From Microvirga sp. KLBC 81 (lineage in GTDB: Bacteria; Pseudomonadota; Alphaproteobacteria; Rhizobiales; Beijerinckiaceae), in NCBI RefSeq assembly GCF_003075415.1, contig NZ_QDAH01000004.1:176872-240871 (forward strand): a stretch of DNA of 64,000 nt. Direction: 5' to 3'. Below the pieces are notes generated by a model that saw only the letters and a list, made by a program, of their open reading frames with translations, was not told where the DNA came from and ran no database searches. The position numbers were made by a program, and so were the translations under genes. Each line of letters opens with the position of its first letter. Within the stretch, counting starts at the first letter, position 1. Positions 44,881-54,684 of this stretch are shown here, piece by piece.

Positions 44881-44916
44881 ACAAACCCTCCGGGCCGTTG
44901 GGTCCGGAGGGTTTGT
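44881..44916 (-). terminator. Stem-loop downstream of the Gly-rich repeat protein gene
   Basis: 13-bp stem (ACAAACCCTCCGG and CCGGAGGGTTTGT, 10-base loop). On the minus strand it lies 18 bases after the stop codon at 44934. The following T content is only moderate. Confidence 0.6.
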
Positions 44917-44933
44917 GTGAGGCACGAGCTTTT

Positions 44934-46052
44934 TTAACGCGCGATGCTGGAGGTTTTCTTGGACGCTTTCGTGGTCGCTTCCGCCTTCAGCGTCTCGGTC
45001 TTTTCGACGACCTGCGCCACTTGATCGTCCGTGAGCGTCGTATCGAGCAGTGCATTCAGGTTCTTCACGGTCTCTGCGGTCACCGTCTTGTTGCTCGCCT
45101 TGGCGAGGGCAGTAGCCGCGGCATCGAGATCGTTGGCTGCAACGGCAGTCTTATAGGCGCCGATCCGGCCGACAGGAGAGTTGAGCGAGGCACGCTCCAT
45201 GGCGCGCGGCGAGGCATGCGCTGCGTTGAGGCGGCCCATGGATTCCGGTGTCTTCGTGGGCTCCACCGGTTGCTCCATCGTGGTGGCAGCGGTCGTCGTT
45301 GTCGTGATCGTGGTCGTCGTCGTGGTGGTCTCAGTCGTCCTGGTCTCGATGACTTCGACCTTGTCGACGAGCGTGGTGACCTTCGCGTCGTCGAGCTCTA
45401 GCCCGAGAAGATCATTCAGGCTTTTCACCGATTCTTCCGTCACGGCCTTGTTGCTGACGGAGGCGAGCGCTTCGGCCGCTGCATCGAGATCACCATTGGC
45501 CAGCGCATCCTTGTAGGAGGCGATCCTGCCGACCGTCGAATTCGGTGAGGCATTGGCGAGTGCCTGCGCGGACGCGTGAGCAGCGTTCAGCTTTCCGAGC
45601 GACGAGGCGGAGGTCTTCGCCTTCGTTGCGCCTTGCTCGGACTTGGCCGTCTTCTTCTCCGTTGCGGTCGACTTGGTCTTCGTTTGTTCAGCTTTCTTCT
45701 CGCCCTTGAGATCCTTCAGGAAGCCTTCGACGAGTCCGAGGTTCTGCTGCTGGCCGCGCGAAGCGCTTCGCGAGCCATGCTGCTCTGCTGCCCTGTCGGC
45801 TCTGGAACTGTTGCCATTGCCGCGTCCGCCGTCGTTCTCACCGCCGCGGCCACCACCATTGCCTCCGCCGTTGCCACCTCCATTCCCACCGCCGTTGCCG
45901 CCGCCATTTCCTCCTCCGTTGCCTTCCCGGGCCAGGGCCTTCGTGAAGCCAGCATCGAAGGACGAAAGATCGATGGAGAGAGGCTGGAGGCCGAGGGCAA
46001 CGCCCACCACAACAACGGACGCGAAGGTAGAGAGACGCGAGACGATCTTCAT
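44934..46052 (-). CDS. Secreted protein with GGGNGG repeats and a tandem-duplicated domain
   Basis: 372 residues from ATG 46052. Signal peptide of about 25 residues. Residues about 45-80 are repeats of GNGGG. A Lys/Thr-rich linker follows. Then two copies of an ~85-residue module separated by a Thr-rich stretch: copy 1 LGKLNAAHASAQALANASPN, GRIASYKDALANGDLDAAAE, copy 2 MGRLNAAHASPRAMERASLN, GRIGAYKTAVAANDLDAAAT; each ends with a LNxLL..TL.D.(Q/K)V segment. Probably exported and surface- or wall-associated. I do not recognise the domain. The Thr-rich spacer (ETTTTTTTITTTTTAATT-like) is low complexity. Confidence 0.75.
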   Translation of the reverse strand: MKIVSRLSTFASVVVVGVALGLQPLSIDLSSFDAGFTKALAREGNGGGNGGGNGGGNGGGNGGGNGGGRGGENDGGRGNGNSSRADRAAEQHGSRSASRGQQQNLGLVEGFLKDLKGEKKAEQTKTKSTATEKKTAKSEQGATKAKTSASSLGKLNAAHASAQALANASPNSTVGRIASYKDALANGDLDAAAEALASVSNKAVTEESVKSLNDLLGLELDDAKVTTLVDKVEVIETRTTETTTTTTTITTTTTAATTMEQPVEPTKTPESMGRLNAAHASPRAMERASLNSPVGRIGAYKTAVAANDLDAAATALAKASNKTVTAETVKNLNALLDTTLTDDQVAQVVEKTETLKAEATTKASKKTSSIAR

Positions 46053-46159
46053 TCGATTTCTCCGGGAAGGTTTATGCAGACAAGGCGAAGAGATACGGGC
46101 GGTTGAGGTGTATGGTGACTGCAAATAGACGCAATATCCATGAAACGGTTTCATTCTTA

Positions 46160-46558
46160 TCACGGAATATGTTCTGATAAAGGCTGGATTTTCTCCTTCT
46201 TTTCATGCGCTTTATATCGCTCCCATGGCCAGCGCCCTTCGATCTCGACTTCCAGTGAGAAGCTCAAGAAAGTGCGGATGAGCACGATCCCGCCGAGAAT
46301 GAAAAGGCTTTGAAGGGAGGGCTCGATGGCAACTGTGTTGATGATGTCGGCAGCCACGAGAAATTCGAGACCCAGCAGGATCGCCCGGCCGAGATTGGAT
46401 CGGTAATGGTTGAAGGCGTCCTCTCCTGATCGGCCCTGAAAAACCTGCCAGAGAACGGAGATGGAGGCTCCCAGTGTACCTAGAACGATGATGGCGATGC
46501 CGCCCACCTCGATGATGCGCGTCGTGAGCTTCAGTGCCTGAGGGAACCATTCGTCCAT
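46160..46558 (-). CDS. DUF1622-family membrane protein
   Basis: 132 residues from ATG 46558 (AAAGGA upstream). Helix about 14-40 (IIEVGGIAIIVLGTLGASIS), the family segment HYRSNLGRAILLGLEFLVAADI, then a helix LQSLFILGGIVLIRTFLSFSL and EVEIEGRWPWER. This pattern is DUF1622. Function unknown. Confidence 0.88.
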   Translation of the reverse strand: MDEWFPQALKLTTRIIEVGGIAIIVLGTLGASISVLWQVFQGRSGEDAFNHYRSNLGRAILLGLEFLVAADIINTVAIEPSLQSLFILGGIVLIRTFLSFSLEVEIEGRWPWERYKAHEKKEKIQPLSEHIP

Positions 46559-46631
46559 GGACAATCCTTTGCGAAAGGCATGGACCTTGATTCATAGGAC
46601 AGTGAGCAAAAGCCTCCAGGGGGATGGTGCC

Positions 46632-46835
46632 TCAGGTGAAACCGGGTTTGCTGGGAAGCCCAAGCCGCTTGAACATCATCACGACGGGGCAGAGCCCCGT
46701 AAACGATGCCTGTACAAGATGAACGCCAAGGATCCCGGTCAGCCAGAGCCAGTTGAGATTGACGTAAACCGCGAGTAGGACGCTGATGATGATCAGCCCG
46801 CCGACGGTCAGAAGGATGGCGCGTTCTACGGTCAT
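46632..46835 (-). CDS. DUF2892-family (YgaP-like transmembrane) protein
   Basis: 67 residues from ATG 46835. MTVERAILLTVGGLIIISVL, then LNWLWLTGILGVHLVQASFTGLCP, then a terminal VMMFKRLG: the two-helix DUF2892 unit with the F-T-G-x-C-P motif, which in other proteins is fused to rhodanese domains. Here it stands alone. Confidence 0.88.
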   Translation of the reverse strand: MTVERAILLTVGGLIIISVLLAVYVNLNWLWLTGILGVHLVQASFTGLCPVVMMFKRLGLPSKPGFT

Positions 46836-46905
46836 GGCCGTGCCTCCATCAGGACGCACCGATCATACATCAAGCCAGGCAGGACGACAAAGAGAAGGGC
46901 CGGCA

Positions 46906-46950
46906 GAGCATCGTTGGTTGCGAACCTTCGGTTCCGCACCATGTGCTGGC
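46906..46950. repeat. Extragenic palindrome, partial copy
   Basis: AGAGCATCGTTGGTTGCGAACC, then GGTTCCGCACCATGTGCTGG: a degenerate copy of the second module of the element at 32918. Confidence 0.5.
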
Positions 46951-46985
46951 GGCCAGCCCTTCCTTCTCACCGATGATGTATCGGC

Positions 46986-47720
46986 TCAGTAGAACGATAC
47001 ACGCTGTTCGTCCTGTTCGACATCGTTGAAGGGACTGCGTCCTCGCAGCACCACCACCGGCGAGCCCACGGGCACGCGGTTGTAGAGGTCGATCACGTCC
47101 TGGTTGAACATGCGGATACAGCCGCTCGACACCGATTGGCCGATGGACCAGGGCTCCGTCGTGCCGTGGATGCGGTACATGGTGTCGGCGCCGTTGTTGT
47201 ACAGATAGAGCGCCCGGGCGCCGAGCGGGTTCTCAAGACCGCCCGGCATGCCGGCGGCCCAGGGGCGGTTGCGCTCGGGCTCGCGCTTGATCATCGCGGC
47301 GGTCGGCGTCCAGCGCGGCCACTGCGCCTTGCGGCCCACCTGGGCGCGACCGGACCAGGCAAGACCTTCCTTGCCGACGCCGATGCCGTAGCGGATGGCG
47401 CGTCCGCCCTCGCGGACGAGGTAGAGGTAACGAGCCGCGGTATCGACCACCACGGTGCCGGGCTCCTCGCGGCCGTAATAGGCGACCTCACGACGAAGGA
47501 AACGCGGGTCGACTTCGGAAATGTCGGTGGCGGGAAGCGGATGCTCCTCATCCGGGCGCGTGCCATACATGGCCATGTAGGCAGGATCGATGTGGCGGAT
47601 CGCCTGCTGCGGAGGAGGCGAGGAGGAAACACAGGCGGCCAGCGCCAGCGGGAGAGCCAACACGCAGAAGCGGATCGCATTCTGCAACGAGGACAAGCGT
47701 AAGGCCGTGAAAACAGACAT
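46986..47720 (-). CDS. L,D-transpeptidase (YkuD domain) lipoprotein
   Basis: 244 residues. Signal with lipobox ALAAC (Cys about 30). YkuD domain about 95-235 with the catalytic signature [21 protein letters not shown] (H-x-T then S-x-G-C-I-R-M; Cys nucleophile). It cross-links peptidoglycan 3-3 or attaches proteins to it in the periplasm. Confidence 0.93.
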   Translation of the reverse strand: MSVFTALRLSSLQNAIRFCVLALPLALAACVSSSPPPQQAIRHIDPAYMAMYGTRPDEEHPLPATDISEVDPRFLRREVAYYGREEPGTVVVDTAARYLYLVREGGRAIRYGIGVGKEGLAWSGRAQVGRKAQWPRWTPTAAMIKREPERNRPWAAGMPGGLENPLGARALYLYNNGADTMYRIHGTTEPWSIGQSVSSGCIRMFNQDVIDLYNRVPVGSPVVVLRGRSPFNDVEQDEQRVSFY

Positions 47721-47947
47721 CAGTGGGGAGGCTCGCAGTTTCTGGTTTTTCGCTTATGCCGCCAGCGCTTGGAAGCGGCAGCGGTACCTTGAAAGGGAGT
47801 TCATAAACCCGGTGATGACCACAAGGTGTTAACGAGATGGCAGAAATGTGGCCAAGCCGAGCTGTGATCAAAAGGACACAATCATTTGATGGGCTTGAAC
47901 ATATTCCCTCTGCATGGGTACAACCTAAGAGGATAATAGGGAGGATC

Positions 47948-48556
47948 ATGCATCCTCCGCTTTCGATGGGTTTTTCAATGCAGCCGCTCTCGATCTCCAT
48001 GCTCACCATCTGTGGCATTGCCGAACTGCCGGAGCAGAAGGAGAGGGCAGTCACGCATGTGCTCTCGATCCTCGACCCGGATCACCCCGATCCGGAGGCG
48101 TTCCAGGCTTACGATCCGCATCACCGCACGATCCTGCGCTTTCACGACATCATCAATCCGATCGAGGGAATGATCCTGCCGCAGCTGGAGCATGTGGAAG
48201 CCGTGCTGCGCTTCGGCGAGGAGGTCGCAGCAGGCAGCACTGAGCGCGCACGAGGGCATCTGCTCGTGCATTGCCACATGGGCATCTCGCGCTCGACGGC
48301 TGCAATGTTGACACTGCTCGCGCAGGCTTATCCGGACGAGCGCGAGGACAATCTATACGAACGCCTCACACTGATCAGGCCGCAGGCGTGGCCGAACTCG
48401 CGCATGATTGCCTATGCGGACGATCTGTTGTTCCGCAACGGGCGCCTCGTCGATGGCTTGCGTCGCCACTACGGACGCCAGATTCATCGGCAGCCTCAAT
48501 TCGCACAGTGGATGCACGATCTGGGGCGCAGCCGCGAAGTCGAGATGGCGGCTTAG
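47948..48556 (+). CDS. Dual-specificity / tyrosine phosphatase-like protein
   Basis: 202 residues from ATG 47948, chosen for TAGGGAGGATC. The active-site loop is VHCHMGISRSTAAM (C-x5-R with flanking His). The upstream FHDIINPIEG supplies a likely general acid Asp. Similar small proteins in Rhizobiales are annotated as protein-tyrosine phosphatases. Substrate unknown. The stop is followed at once by an extragenic palindrome. Confidence 0.87.
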   Translation: MHPPLSMGFSMQPLSISMLTICGIAELPEQKERAVTHVLSILDPDHPDPEAFQAYDPHHRTILRFHDIINPIEGMILPQLEHVEAVLRFGEEVAAGSTERARGHLLVHCHMGISRSTAAMLTLLAQAYPDEREDNLYERLTLIRPQAWPNSRMIAYADDLLFRNGRLVDGLRRHYGRQIHRQPQFAQWMHDLGRSREVEMAA

Positions 48557-48751
48557 CGCCTCGTGCGGAACCGAAAGGTCCGCGTCAGCGACCCGAAGGG
48601 CCACGCCCGTGACCCGAAGGGCCGCGTCAGCGAAAAGGGGACCCGGGTATCCGCTGGCACGGCCCTTCGGGTCGTTCCCAACGATGCGCTCTCTATAAGA
48701 GGGAGCATCGGACCCAAAAGTGCAAGTCCACTTTTCGGTCCGAGGCTCTAG
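48554..48751. repeat. Extragenic palindromic repeat with tandem CCCGAAGGGCC units
   Basis: Begins at the phosphatase stop with GTGCGGAACCGAAAGGTCCG and CGTCAGCG, includes tandem GACCCGAAGGGCC units, then CAACGATGCGCTCTCTATA, GCATCGGACCCAAAAGTGC and ends GAGGCTCTAG. Inverse orientation to the copy at 32918, with extra internal repeats. Confidence 0.75.
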
Positions 48752-48754
48752 GCC

Positions 48755-49195
48755 TTATCCCAACGCACCGAATTTCGCATTCGCCTTGGCATGAACGGGC
48801 ATGAAATCATCGCCCGCGAGCTCTTCGAGGATCGGGCAGTGGGGACGCGAATCCCCGCCGCAATGATCAGCCAAGTGCTTGAGGGTCAAGGCCATTTCCT
48901 GCAGCTCGCGGATCTTGCGCTCGAGCACGTGCACATGGCCGAGCGCAATCGCCTTCACGTCCTTGCTCGCGCGCTCCCTATCCTGCCAGAGTGAGACGAG
49001 GTCGGCGATCTGCTCGACCGAGAAGCCGAGATCGCGCGCGCGGCGGATGAAGCGCAACGTGTGCACGTCGTGATCCGAATAGACCCGGTACCCGGATTCC
49101 GTTCGTACGGTCTTCGGAATGAGCCCTATGGATTCGTAGTAGCGGATCATCTTGGCGGAGACGCCAGAGCTGGAAGCTGCTTGTCCGATGTTCAT
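48755..49195 (-). CDS. cueR: CueR, copper-responsive MerR-family regulator
   Basis: 146 residues. [20 protein letters not shown] is the MerR DNA-binding start, followed by the wing ([12 protein letters not shown]) and dimerisation helix. The C-terminal metal loop CGGDSRPHC (C-x7-C) is that of CueR monovalent-metal sensors. Its ATG overlaps the copA stop (ATGA), so it is made with copA. It should activate the spaced promoters at 51756, 58570 and 63765. Confidence 0.93.
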   Translation of the reverse strand: MNIGQAASSSGVSAKMIRYYESIGLIPKTVRTESGYRVYSDHDVHTLRFIRRARDLGFSVEQIADLVSLWQDRERASKDVKAIALGHVHVLERKIRELQEMALTLKHLADHCGGDSRPHCPILEELAGDDFMPVHAKANAKFGALG

Positions 49196-51723
49196 GCCAC
49201 ACCTTCCACGGTTTGGGCGGCAGGAGCAACCTCCCGCCGTGACTCGATGGGAGCCCTGAAGCGGCGAAGGCGAAGCGCGTTGCCGACAACGAACACGCTG
49301 GAGAGCGCCATCGCCGCCGCCGCCACGATAGGCGACAGCAGGGTGCCGTTGACAGGATAGAGCGCACCTGCCGCGACCGGGATCAGCACCACGTTATAGG
49401 CGAAGGCCCAGAACAGGTTCTCACCGATGTTGCGGATCGTTGCCTTCGACAAGGCGATCGCATTCACCACGCCGCGCACGTCGCCGGACATGAGCACCAC
49501 ATCGGCACTTTCGATGGCAATGTCCGTGCCCGTGCCGATGGCGATGCCGATATCGGCTTCAGCCAGAGCCGGCGCGTCGTTGATGCCATCGCCGACGAAG
49601 GCGATCCTGCCGTGCGTTTGGCGCAGGCGCTTGACCACCTCGACCTTGCCCTCGGGCAGCACTTCTGCAACCACCTCGTCGATGCCGATGCGCCGCGCGA
49701 TGGCGTCCGCCGTCTTGCGGTTGTCGCCGGTGATCATTGCCACTTTCAGACCAAGGGCATGCAGGGCAGCAATCGCCTCCGGCGTCGAATCCTTGATCGG
49801 ATCCGCAACCGCAACGATGGCGGCGAGCCTGCCGTCGATCGCCGCATAAAGCGGGCTCTTGCCCTCGGAGCCGAGCCGCGCAGCGGTGTCTGAGAACATG
49901 GCCACGTCGAGCCCGAGCTTCTGCATGAAGCGGTCCGCGCCTACATCGACCTTGCGCCCTTCGATCGTGGCGGAGACGCCGAAGCCCGGCACGGCCTCGA
50001 AGCTGTCCGTTGCCGGCAGGGTGATGCCCTGGCGCTCCGCTGCCGCGACGATGGCCTGCGCAATCGGGTGTTCCGAGCGCGCCTCAACGGCGGCGACGAG
50101 CCTCAAGGCGTCAGTCTCGGCGAATCCGTTCGCGGTGACCAGGTCGGTCAGATCCGGGCGGCCCTTGGTGAGCGTACCGGTCTTGTCGAGCGCGACGACG
50201 CCGATCTCCTTCAGGCTCTGCAGCGCTTCGCCCTGGCGGAAGAGCACGCCGAGTTCCGCTGCGCGTCCGGTGCCGACCATGATCGAGGTGGGCGTCGCCA
50301 ATCCCATGGCGCACGGGCAGGCGATGATGAGCACGGCCACTGCATTCACGAGCGCAAAGGTCGCAGCCGGATCGGGGCCGAAGATGAGCCAGATCACGAA
50401 GGTGAGTGCTGCTGTCGCCATCACGGCGGGCACGAACCAGGCCGTGATCCTGTCGACCATGGCTTGGATAGGGAGTTTTGAACCCTGCGCCTGCTCGACC
50501 ATGCGGATGATCTGCGAGAGCACCGTGTCCGCGCCGATCCGGGTTGCGCGGAAGGTGAAGCCGCCTGTCTTGTTGATCGTGCCGCCGACAACCTCCGAAC
50601 CTTGAGCCTTCTGCACGGGCACGGGCTCGCCGGTGATCATGGACTCGTCGACGAAGGACGAGCCCTCGACGACCTCGCCGTCGACCGGCACCTTCTCGCC
50701 GGGACGGACCTGCACGACGTCGCTGATCAGCACCTGATCGAGCGGGATCTCCTGTGCCTCGCCGTTGCGGATCACCCGCGCGGTTTTCGGGGCGAGGCCA
50801 ATAAGACGCTTGATCGCTTCCGATGTGCGGCCCTTGGCTTTCGCCTCGAGGAAGCGGCCGAGCAGGATCAGCGTCACGATCACGGCAGCCGCCTCGTAAT
50901 AGACATTGGCCATTTCGGCAGGCAGCACCCCCGGCAGGAAGGTCGCCACGACGGAATAGGCATAGGCCGCGCTCGTGCCGAGCACCACAAGGGAGTTCAT
51001 GTCGGGCGCCCAGCGCAAGAGAGCTGGAACACCCTTCTTGAAGAAGCGCAGACCGGGCCCGAACAGCACGAGCGTCGTCAGCGCGAACTGAAGATACCAA
51101 CTGGTCTGATGGCCGAGAGTGTTCATTGCCCAATCATGGATCGCGAGAATGAAGTGAGAGCCCATCTCCACCACGAAGACGGGCAGGGTGAGGATGGCGG
51201 CCACCGTAAGCGAGCGCCTCAAGGCTGCAATCTCGGCCTCGCGGGCAGCGCGCTCCCGATCCGTCCGGTCGGCATCCTGGCGGATTTCATTCGCCTCATA
51301 GCCGGCGGCATCGACGGCCTCGATCATCCGACCGATGACATCCGCGCCGCCAAGGTACTGCACCGAGGCGCGCTCGGTAGCGAGGTTCACATGCGCCTCG
51401 ACCACGCCGGACACGCGCCCGAGCGCCTTCTCAACCCGCGCCACGCAGGAAGCGCAGGTCATGCCCTCGATCTTCAGGTCCACATGGCTCTCGGAAGGCT
51501 CATAGCCCGCCGCCCGAATGGCCTCGGCGACTCCTTTAGGATTGGCCTTCTCAGGGGCGAAGGAGACGTGCGCCCGCTCCGTCGCCAGATTCACATTGGC
51601 GGCAGCGACGCCCTCGACCGACTTGATTGCCTTTTCGACGCGCCCGACGCAGGAGGCGCAGCTCATCCCCTGGACCGGAATATCGAAGCTCTCCGCCGCG
51701 GCGGAACGGTTGGTGGCAGCCAT
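49192..51723 (-). CDS. copA: Copper-exporting P1B-type ATPase CopA
   Basis: 843 residues. Two N-terminal heavy-metal-associated domains with GMSCASC and GMTCASC. Eight membrane helices, the metal-site motif ACPCAMG, phosphorylation motif DKTGTLTKG, and the hinge motif [10 protein letters not shown], with an HP pair (SEHPIAQ) in the nucleotide domain. It pumps Cu(I) from the cytoplasm. First gene of the copA-cueR operon; a CueR-type promoter lies 33 bases upstream. Confidence 0.97.
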   Translation of the reverse strand: MAATNRSAAAESFDIPVQGMSCASCVGRVEKAIKSVEGVAAANVNLATERAHVSFAPEKANPKGVAEAIRAAGYEPSESHVDLKIEGMTCASCVARVEKALGRVSGVVEAHVNLATERASVQYLGGADVIGRMIEAVDAAGYEANEIRQDADRTDRERAAREAEIAALRRSLTVAAILTLPVFVVEMGSHFILAIHDWAMNTLGHQTSWYLQFALTTLVLFGPGLRFFKKGVPALLRWAPDMNSLVVLGTSAAYAYSVVATFLPGVLPAEMANVYYEAAAVIVTLILLGRFLEAKAKGRTSEAIKRLIGLAPKTARVIRNGEAQEIPLDQVLISDVVQVRPGEKVPVDGEVVEGSSFVDESMITGEPVPVQKAQGSEVVGGTINKTGGFTFRATRIGADTVLSQIIRMVEQAQGSKLPIQAMVDRITAWFVPAVMATAALTFVIWLIFGPDPAATFALVNAVAVLIIACPCAMGLATPTSIMVGTGRAAELGVLFRQGEALQSLKEIGVVALDKTGTLTKGRPDLTDLVTANGFAETDALRLVAAVEARSEHPIAQAIVAAAERQGITLPATDSFEAVPGFGVSATIEGRKVDVGADRFMQKLGLDVAMFSDTAARLGSEGKSPLYAAIDGRLAAIVAVADPIKDSTPEAIAALHALGLKVAMITGDNRKTADAIARRIGIDEVVAEVLPEGKVEVVKRLRQTHGRIAFVGDGINDAPALAEADIGIAIGTGTDIAIESADVVLMSGDVRGVVNAIALSKATIRNIGENLFWAFAYNVVLIPVAAGALYPVNGTLLSPIVAAAAMALSSVFVVGNALRLRRFRAPIESRREVAPAAQTVEGVA

Positions 51724-51755
51724 CTTGAATCTCCCGATTCATCATATGGGGTCAG

Positions 51756-51786
51756 GGTGTAAACCTTCCAATCATGGGATGGTCAA
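51756..51786 (-). promoter_or_regulatory. CueR-type promoter of copA
   Basis: On the minus strand: TTGACC (51781-51786), 19-base spacer ATCCCATGATTGGAAGGTT, then TACACC (51756-51761). The long 19-base spacer and the CC-x-TCCC...GGAAGG dyad are the features of E. coli copA and other CueR promoters, which CueR untwists when it binds copper. Confidence 0.85.
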
Positions 51787-51943
51787 GCCGCCTTTTGCGG
51801 TTGCGTTTGTCCGGAACTCTGGTCGATGATGGGTCATTGATCCGACACGTTTGCAGCATAGGTCGCGAATCGAGACGTCACCGCATGCTCCGTTTGAAGC
51901 CCATGCATGTTCATCTTCACCATTCTTCGACCGGTACTGACCT

Positions 51944-52786
51944 TTGACGCACAGCGATAAACACGGACGTCTTTTTCGGATCCTCACCTACAACGTTCAC
52001 CGCTGGCTGGGCACCGACCGGAAAATCTCGCCGACACGAATTGCCGAGGTCATTGCCGCTTGCGAGGCCGATATTGTCGCGCTCCAGGAGGTGCGGGTCG
52101 GGCGCACGAAGGCAGGGGAGATCGATCAGGCTGCGACCGTCGCGGACAAGCTCGGTATGGATCTCCATTTCCAGCCCACGATCCGCATTCTAGGCGAGCA
52201 ATACGGCATTGCCGTTCTCACCAAACACCCTGCCTATCTGGTGAAATCGGGCCGCCTGCCGACGCAATCGACGAAGCCGTCCTTCGAGAAACGCAGCGCT
52301 CTTTGGGTGCGTACGGAGATCGATGGGCACAAGGTGAACGTCATCAACGCCCATTTGTCGCTACGCTCCGGCGAGCGACGGGCGCAGGCCTCCGCGCTCG
52401 TGGGGTCCGACTGGATGGGCCACCCGGAATGCGCCGATCCCGCTATCCTGCTTGGTGACTTCAACGCTCCGCCTTATTCGCGCTCCTACCGCATGATCGC
52501 CAATCGCTTAAGGGATGCGCAGCTCTCCAACTCCCATGGCGAGCCTCAGCCGACCTTCCATACACGCGCGCCTGTGCTACGCCTTGACCATGTGTTCGTC
52601 ACGAGGTCCATCGAGGTGATGAATGCAGCACCGGTGCGGAACGCGCTTACGCGCGTGGCGTCCGATCACTTTCCGCTGCTCGCCGAACTGCGCGTGCGCA
52701 GCCATGCGAGAGCTACGGGCGCAGGCCATCGGCATGCGCCTGAGGGTGAACTCCTCTCCTCAAGCCGAAATCCGGTATCGGATTGA
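51944..52786 (+). CDS. Endonuclease/exonuclease/phosphatase-family protein
   Basis: 280 residues if the TTG at 51944 is the start; no ATG fits and the exact start is unsure. EEP fold motifs: ILTYNVHRW (Asn), IVALQEVR (metal-binding Glu), NVINAHLSL (His), ILLGDFNAPP (Asp/Asn) and SDHFPLLAEL (Asp-His). Probably a metal-dependent phosphodiesterase. The last ~30 residues are low in complexity. A short frame MRELRAQAIGMRLRV... overlaps its end (52704-52859) and is not taken as a gene. Confidence 0.85.
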   Translation: MTHSDKHGRLFRILTYNVHRWLGTDRKISPTRIAEVIAACEADIVALQEVRVGRTKAGEIDQAATVADKLGMDLHFQPTIRILGEQYGIAVLTKHPAYLVKSGRLPTQSTKPSFEKRSALWVRTEIDGHKVNVINAHLSLRSGERRAQASALVGSDWMGHPECADPAILLGDFNAPPYSRSYRMIANRLRDAQLSNSHGEPQPTFHTRAPVLRLDHVFVTRSIEVMNAAPVRNALTRVASDHFPLLAELRVRSHARATGAGHRHAPEGELLSSSRNPVSD

Positions 52787-52904
52787 ATTGATGCTGGAAG
52801 ATGAGCGGCCAAGCCTTGAAATTCGGCCGGGCTGTCGCATTACTATGACATTGCGTTGAGTTTGGGGTTCGATTTCCCGTTGGGGCTGGGAATGAAGGAT
52901 TTCG

Positions 52905-53522
52905 ATGATGAAGCTCTATTACAGCCCCGGCGCATGCTCGCTTGCGCCTCACATCGTGGCCCATGAAGCGGGTCTTGAGATCGAGTTCGATCGGGTTGAT
53001 CTGAATACGCAGACGACCGCCTCAGGGCGCCGCTTCGGCAAAATCAATCCCAAAGGCAGCGTACCTGCGCTCGCCCTGCAGGATGGAGAGGTGCTGACGG
53101 AGGTTTCCGCCATTCTGGAATATCTCGCCGACCACGTACCGGATCGTCGCCTCCTGCCGAAATCGGGTTCGATGGAGCGCTACCGTGTTCAGGAATGGGT
53201 GGGCTTCATCGGCACCGAACTCCGTAAGGGGTTCGATCTCTTGTGGGACGGCCTCATGCCCGATGCTGCCCGGCGTCTTGCCGTCCAATATCTACAGCGC
53301 CGGCTCTCCTATCTCGACAGCTGCCTTGCGGGGCGCTCCTATCTCGTGGGCGATGAGTTCACGGTCGCGGATGCCTATTGCTTCACCATCCTGAACTGGA
53401 CTCGATTCCACAGAATCGACCTATCGGAATACGTCGCCGTTCAGGCTTTCATGCAGAAAGTTTCGAACCGTCCCATGGTCCGCAAGGCAATGGAGGCGGA
53501 GGGATTGAGGCACATGGCCTGA
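52905..53522 (+). CDS. gstA: Glutathione S-transferase
   Basis: 205 residues. The N-terminal thioredoxin fold has LYYSPGACSLAPHIVAHEAG (catalytic Cys as in beta-class GSTs), PKGSVPAL (cis-Pro) and LTEVSAILEYLAD (glutathione-binding E-S/V region). The C-terminal helical domain has YLVGDEFTVADAYCF (N-capping box). Detoxification of electrophiles is the expected role. Confidence 0.92.
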   Translation: MMKLYYSPGACSLAPHIVAHEAGLEIEFDRVDLNTQTTASGRRFGKINPKGSVPALALQDGEVLTEVSAILEYLADHVPDRRLLPKSGSMERYRVQEWVGFIGTELRKGFDLLWDGLMPDAARRLAVQYLQRRLSYLDSCLAGRSYLVGDEFTVADAYCFTILNWTRFHRIDLSEYVAVQAFMQKVSNRPMVRKAMEAEGLRHMA

Positions 53523-53587
53523 AATCAAAGGAAGGTGTAAAGCCAAGGTGAGGGGCTTGGCACCTCTTGTCCTCCCCGATGAGGAGG

Positions 53588-53708
53588 CTAGAGCATCGTG
53601 CGGAAAAGTGGATCCGGTTTTCCGCTCTCAACGATGCTCTCATTCAAGGAGAAAGCATCGGATGGGTCCCAAAAGTGCAAATCCACTTTTCACGTCCGAG
53701 GCTGTAGA
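53588..53708. repeat. Extragenic palindromic repeat
   Basis: CTAGAGCATCGTGCGGAAAA, GTGGATCCGGTTTTCCGC, AACGATGCTCTC, then GCATCGGATGGGTCCCAAAA and GTGCAAATCCACTTTTC. Two hairpin modules as in the copy at 32918. Confidence 0.8.
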
Positions 53709-53750
53709 GCCGTTTCCACTTGCGGGGACTCGGCTCTCTTCCTTGTTCTG

Positions 53751-53861
53751 CCGCATTTTCGAACGGCGAACCGGATCCACTTCGCCGGAAAATGCTCCCT
53801 TTTTAAACGGCGCATCGTTGGGGGCGGAAGACCGGGTCCATTTTTCCGCACGATGCGCTAG
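53751..53861. repeat. Extragenic palindromic repeat, second tandem copy
   Basis: CCGCATTTTCGAACGGCGAA, CCGGATCCACTTCGCCGG matches the reverse complement of 25957-26001; then GGCGCATCGTTGGGGGCGG, GACCGGGTCCATTTTTCCGC and ATGCGCTAG. It lies just before the glycosyltransferase start. Confidence 0.8.
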
Positions 53862-53872
53862 GTGCCATTGTC

Positions 53873-54667
53873 ATGGTTCCAATTTCCGTCTTCATCATTG
53901 CCAAGGACGAGGCCGACCGGATCGGAGCGACTATACAGGCCGTTCGAGACCTGACGGATGATCTGATCGTCATCGATTCAGGCTCGACGGACGGCACCCA
54001 GGCGGTTGCGGAGGAACTCGGCGCTCGAGTGGTCTTCAATCCGTGGCCCGGGTACGGCCCGCAGAAGCGCTTCGGCGAGGACCAGTGCCGTCACGAATGG
54101 CTTCTCAATCTCGATGCGGACGAGGAGCTTTCGCTTGCTCTCCATGAGGAGATCAAAGCCCTTTTTGCCCATGGGGAACCGCCATGCCAGGCCTATGGCA
54201 TCCAGATCGCGGAGACCTATCCCGGTGAGGCGGAGCCGCACCCGTTTGCCTATCGCATCGCACCCGTACGGCTCTATCGCAGGGATGCGGGCCGCTATTC
54301 GTCCTCCCTGGTCCACGACCGGGTAGATTTGAAGCCTGGGACGAAGGTCGGAATGCTCAAGGGGCTTGTTCACCATCGGTCGATCCGATCGCTCGGCGAC
54401 CAGATCGCGAAGCTGAACGTGTATACGGATCAGCTTGCCATCGATCTCGAGATGAGAGGGATCTCCATTGCGACCTGGCGGGTGTATATCGAGTTCCCCG
54501 CAGCCTTCATCAAAGCTTATTTCGGGCGGCTTCACTTCCTGCGGGGCACCTATGGCTTTCTGATCGCCATGAACTACGCCATCTGGCGCCACCTCCGTCT
54601 GGCGAAGCACTATGAGAGAAAGCGTCTGAACGCCCAGGCCAAGGCCAACAAGGTCGAACCCGCCTGA
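53873..54667 (+). CDS. Family 2 glycosyltransferase (WaaE/KdtX-like)
   Basis: 264 residues. SVFIIAKDEADRIGATIQAV, DDLIVIDSGSTDGTQAVAEE, then WPGYGPQKRFGEDQC and WLLNLDADEELS (D-x-D) are the motifs of the LPS-core GT2 group. A predicted amphipathic C-terminal region (FIKAYFGRLHFLRGTYGFLI) suggests membrane association. Likely adds a sugar to lipopolysaccharide core. Confidence 0.9.
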   Translation: MVPISVFIIAKDEADRIGATIQAVRDLTDDLIVIDSGSTDGTQAVAEELGARVVFNPWPGYGPQKRFGEDQCRHEWLLNLDADEELSLALHEEIKALFAHGEPPCQAYGIQIAETYPGEAEPHPFAYRIAPVRLYRRDAGRYSSSLVHDRVDLKPGTKVGMLKGLVHHRSIRSLGDQIAKLNVYTDQLAIDLEMRGISIATWRVYIEFPAAFIKAYFGRLHFLRGTYGFLIAMNYAIWRHLRLAKHYERKRLNAQAKANKVEPA

Positions 54668-54684
54668 GCGCCTCTGCGGTGGCA

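Noticed and set aside
52704..52859. Short frame overlapping the end of the EEP-family gene
   Set aside because: Protein-like ending but no ribosome binding site and large overlap; too weak to call.
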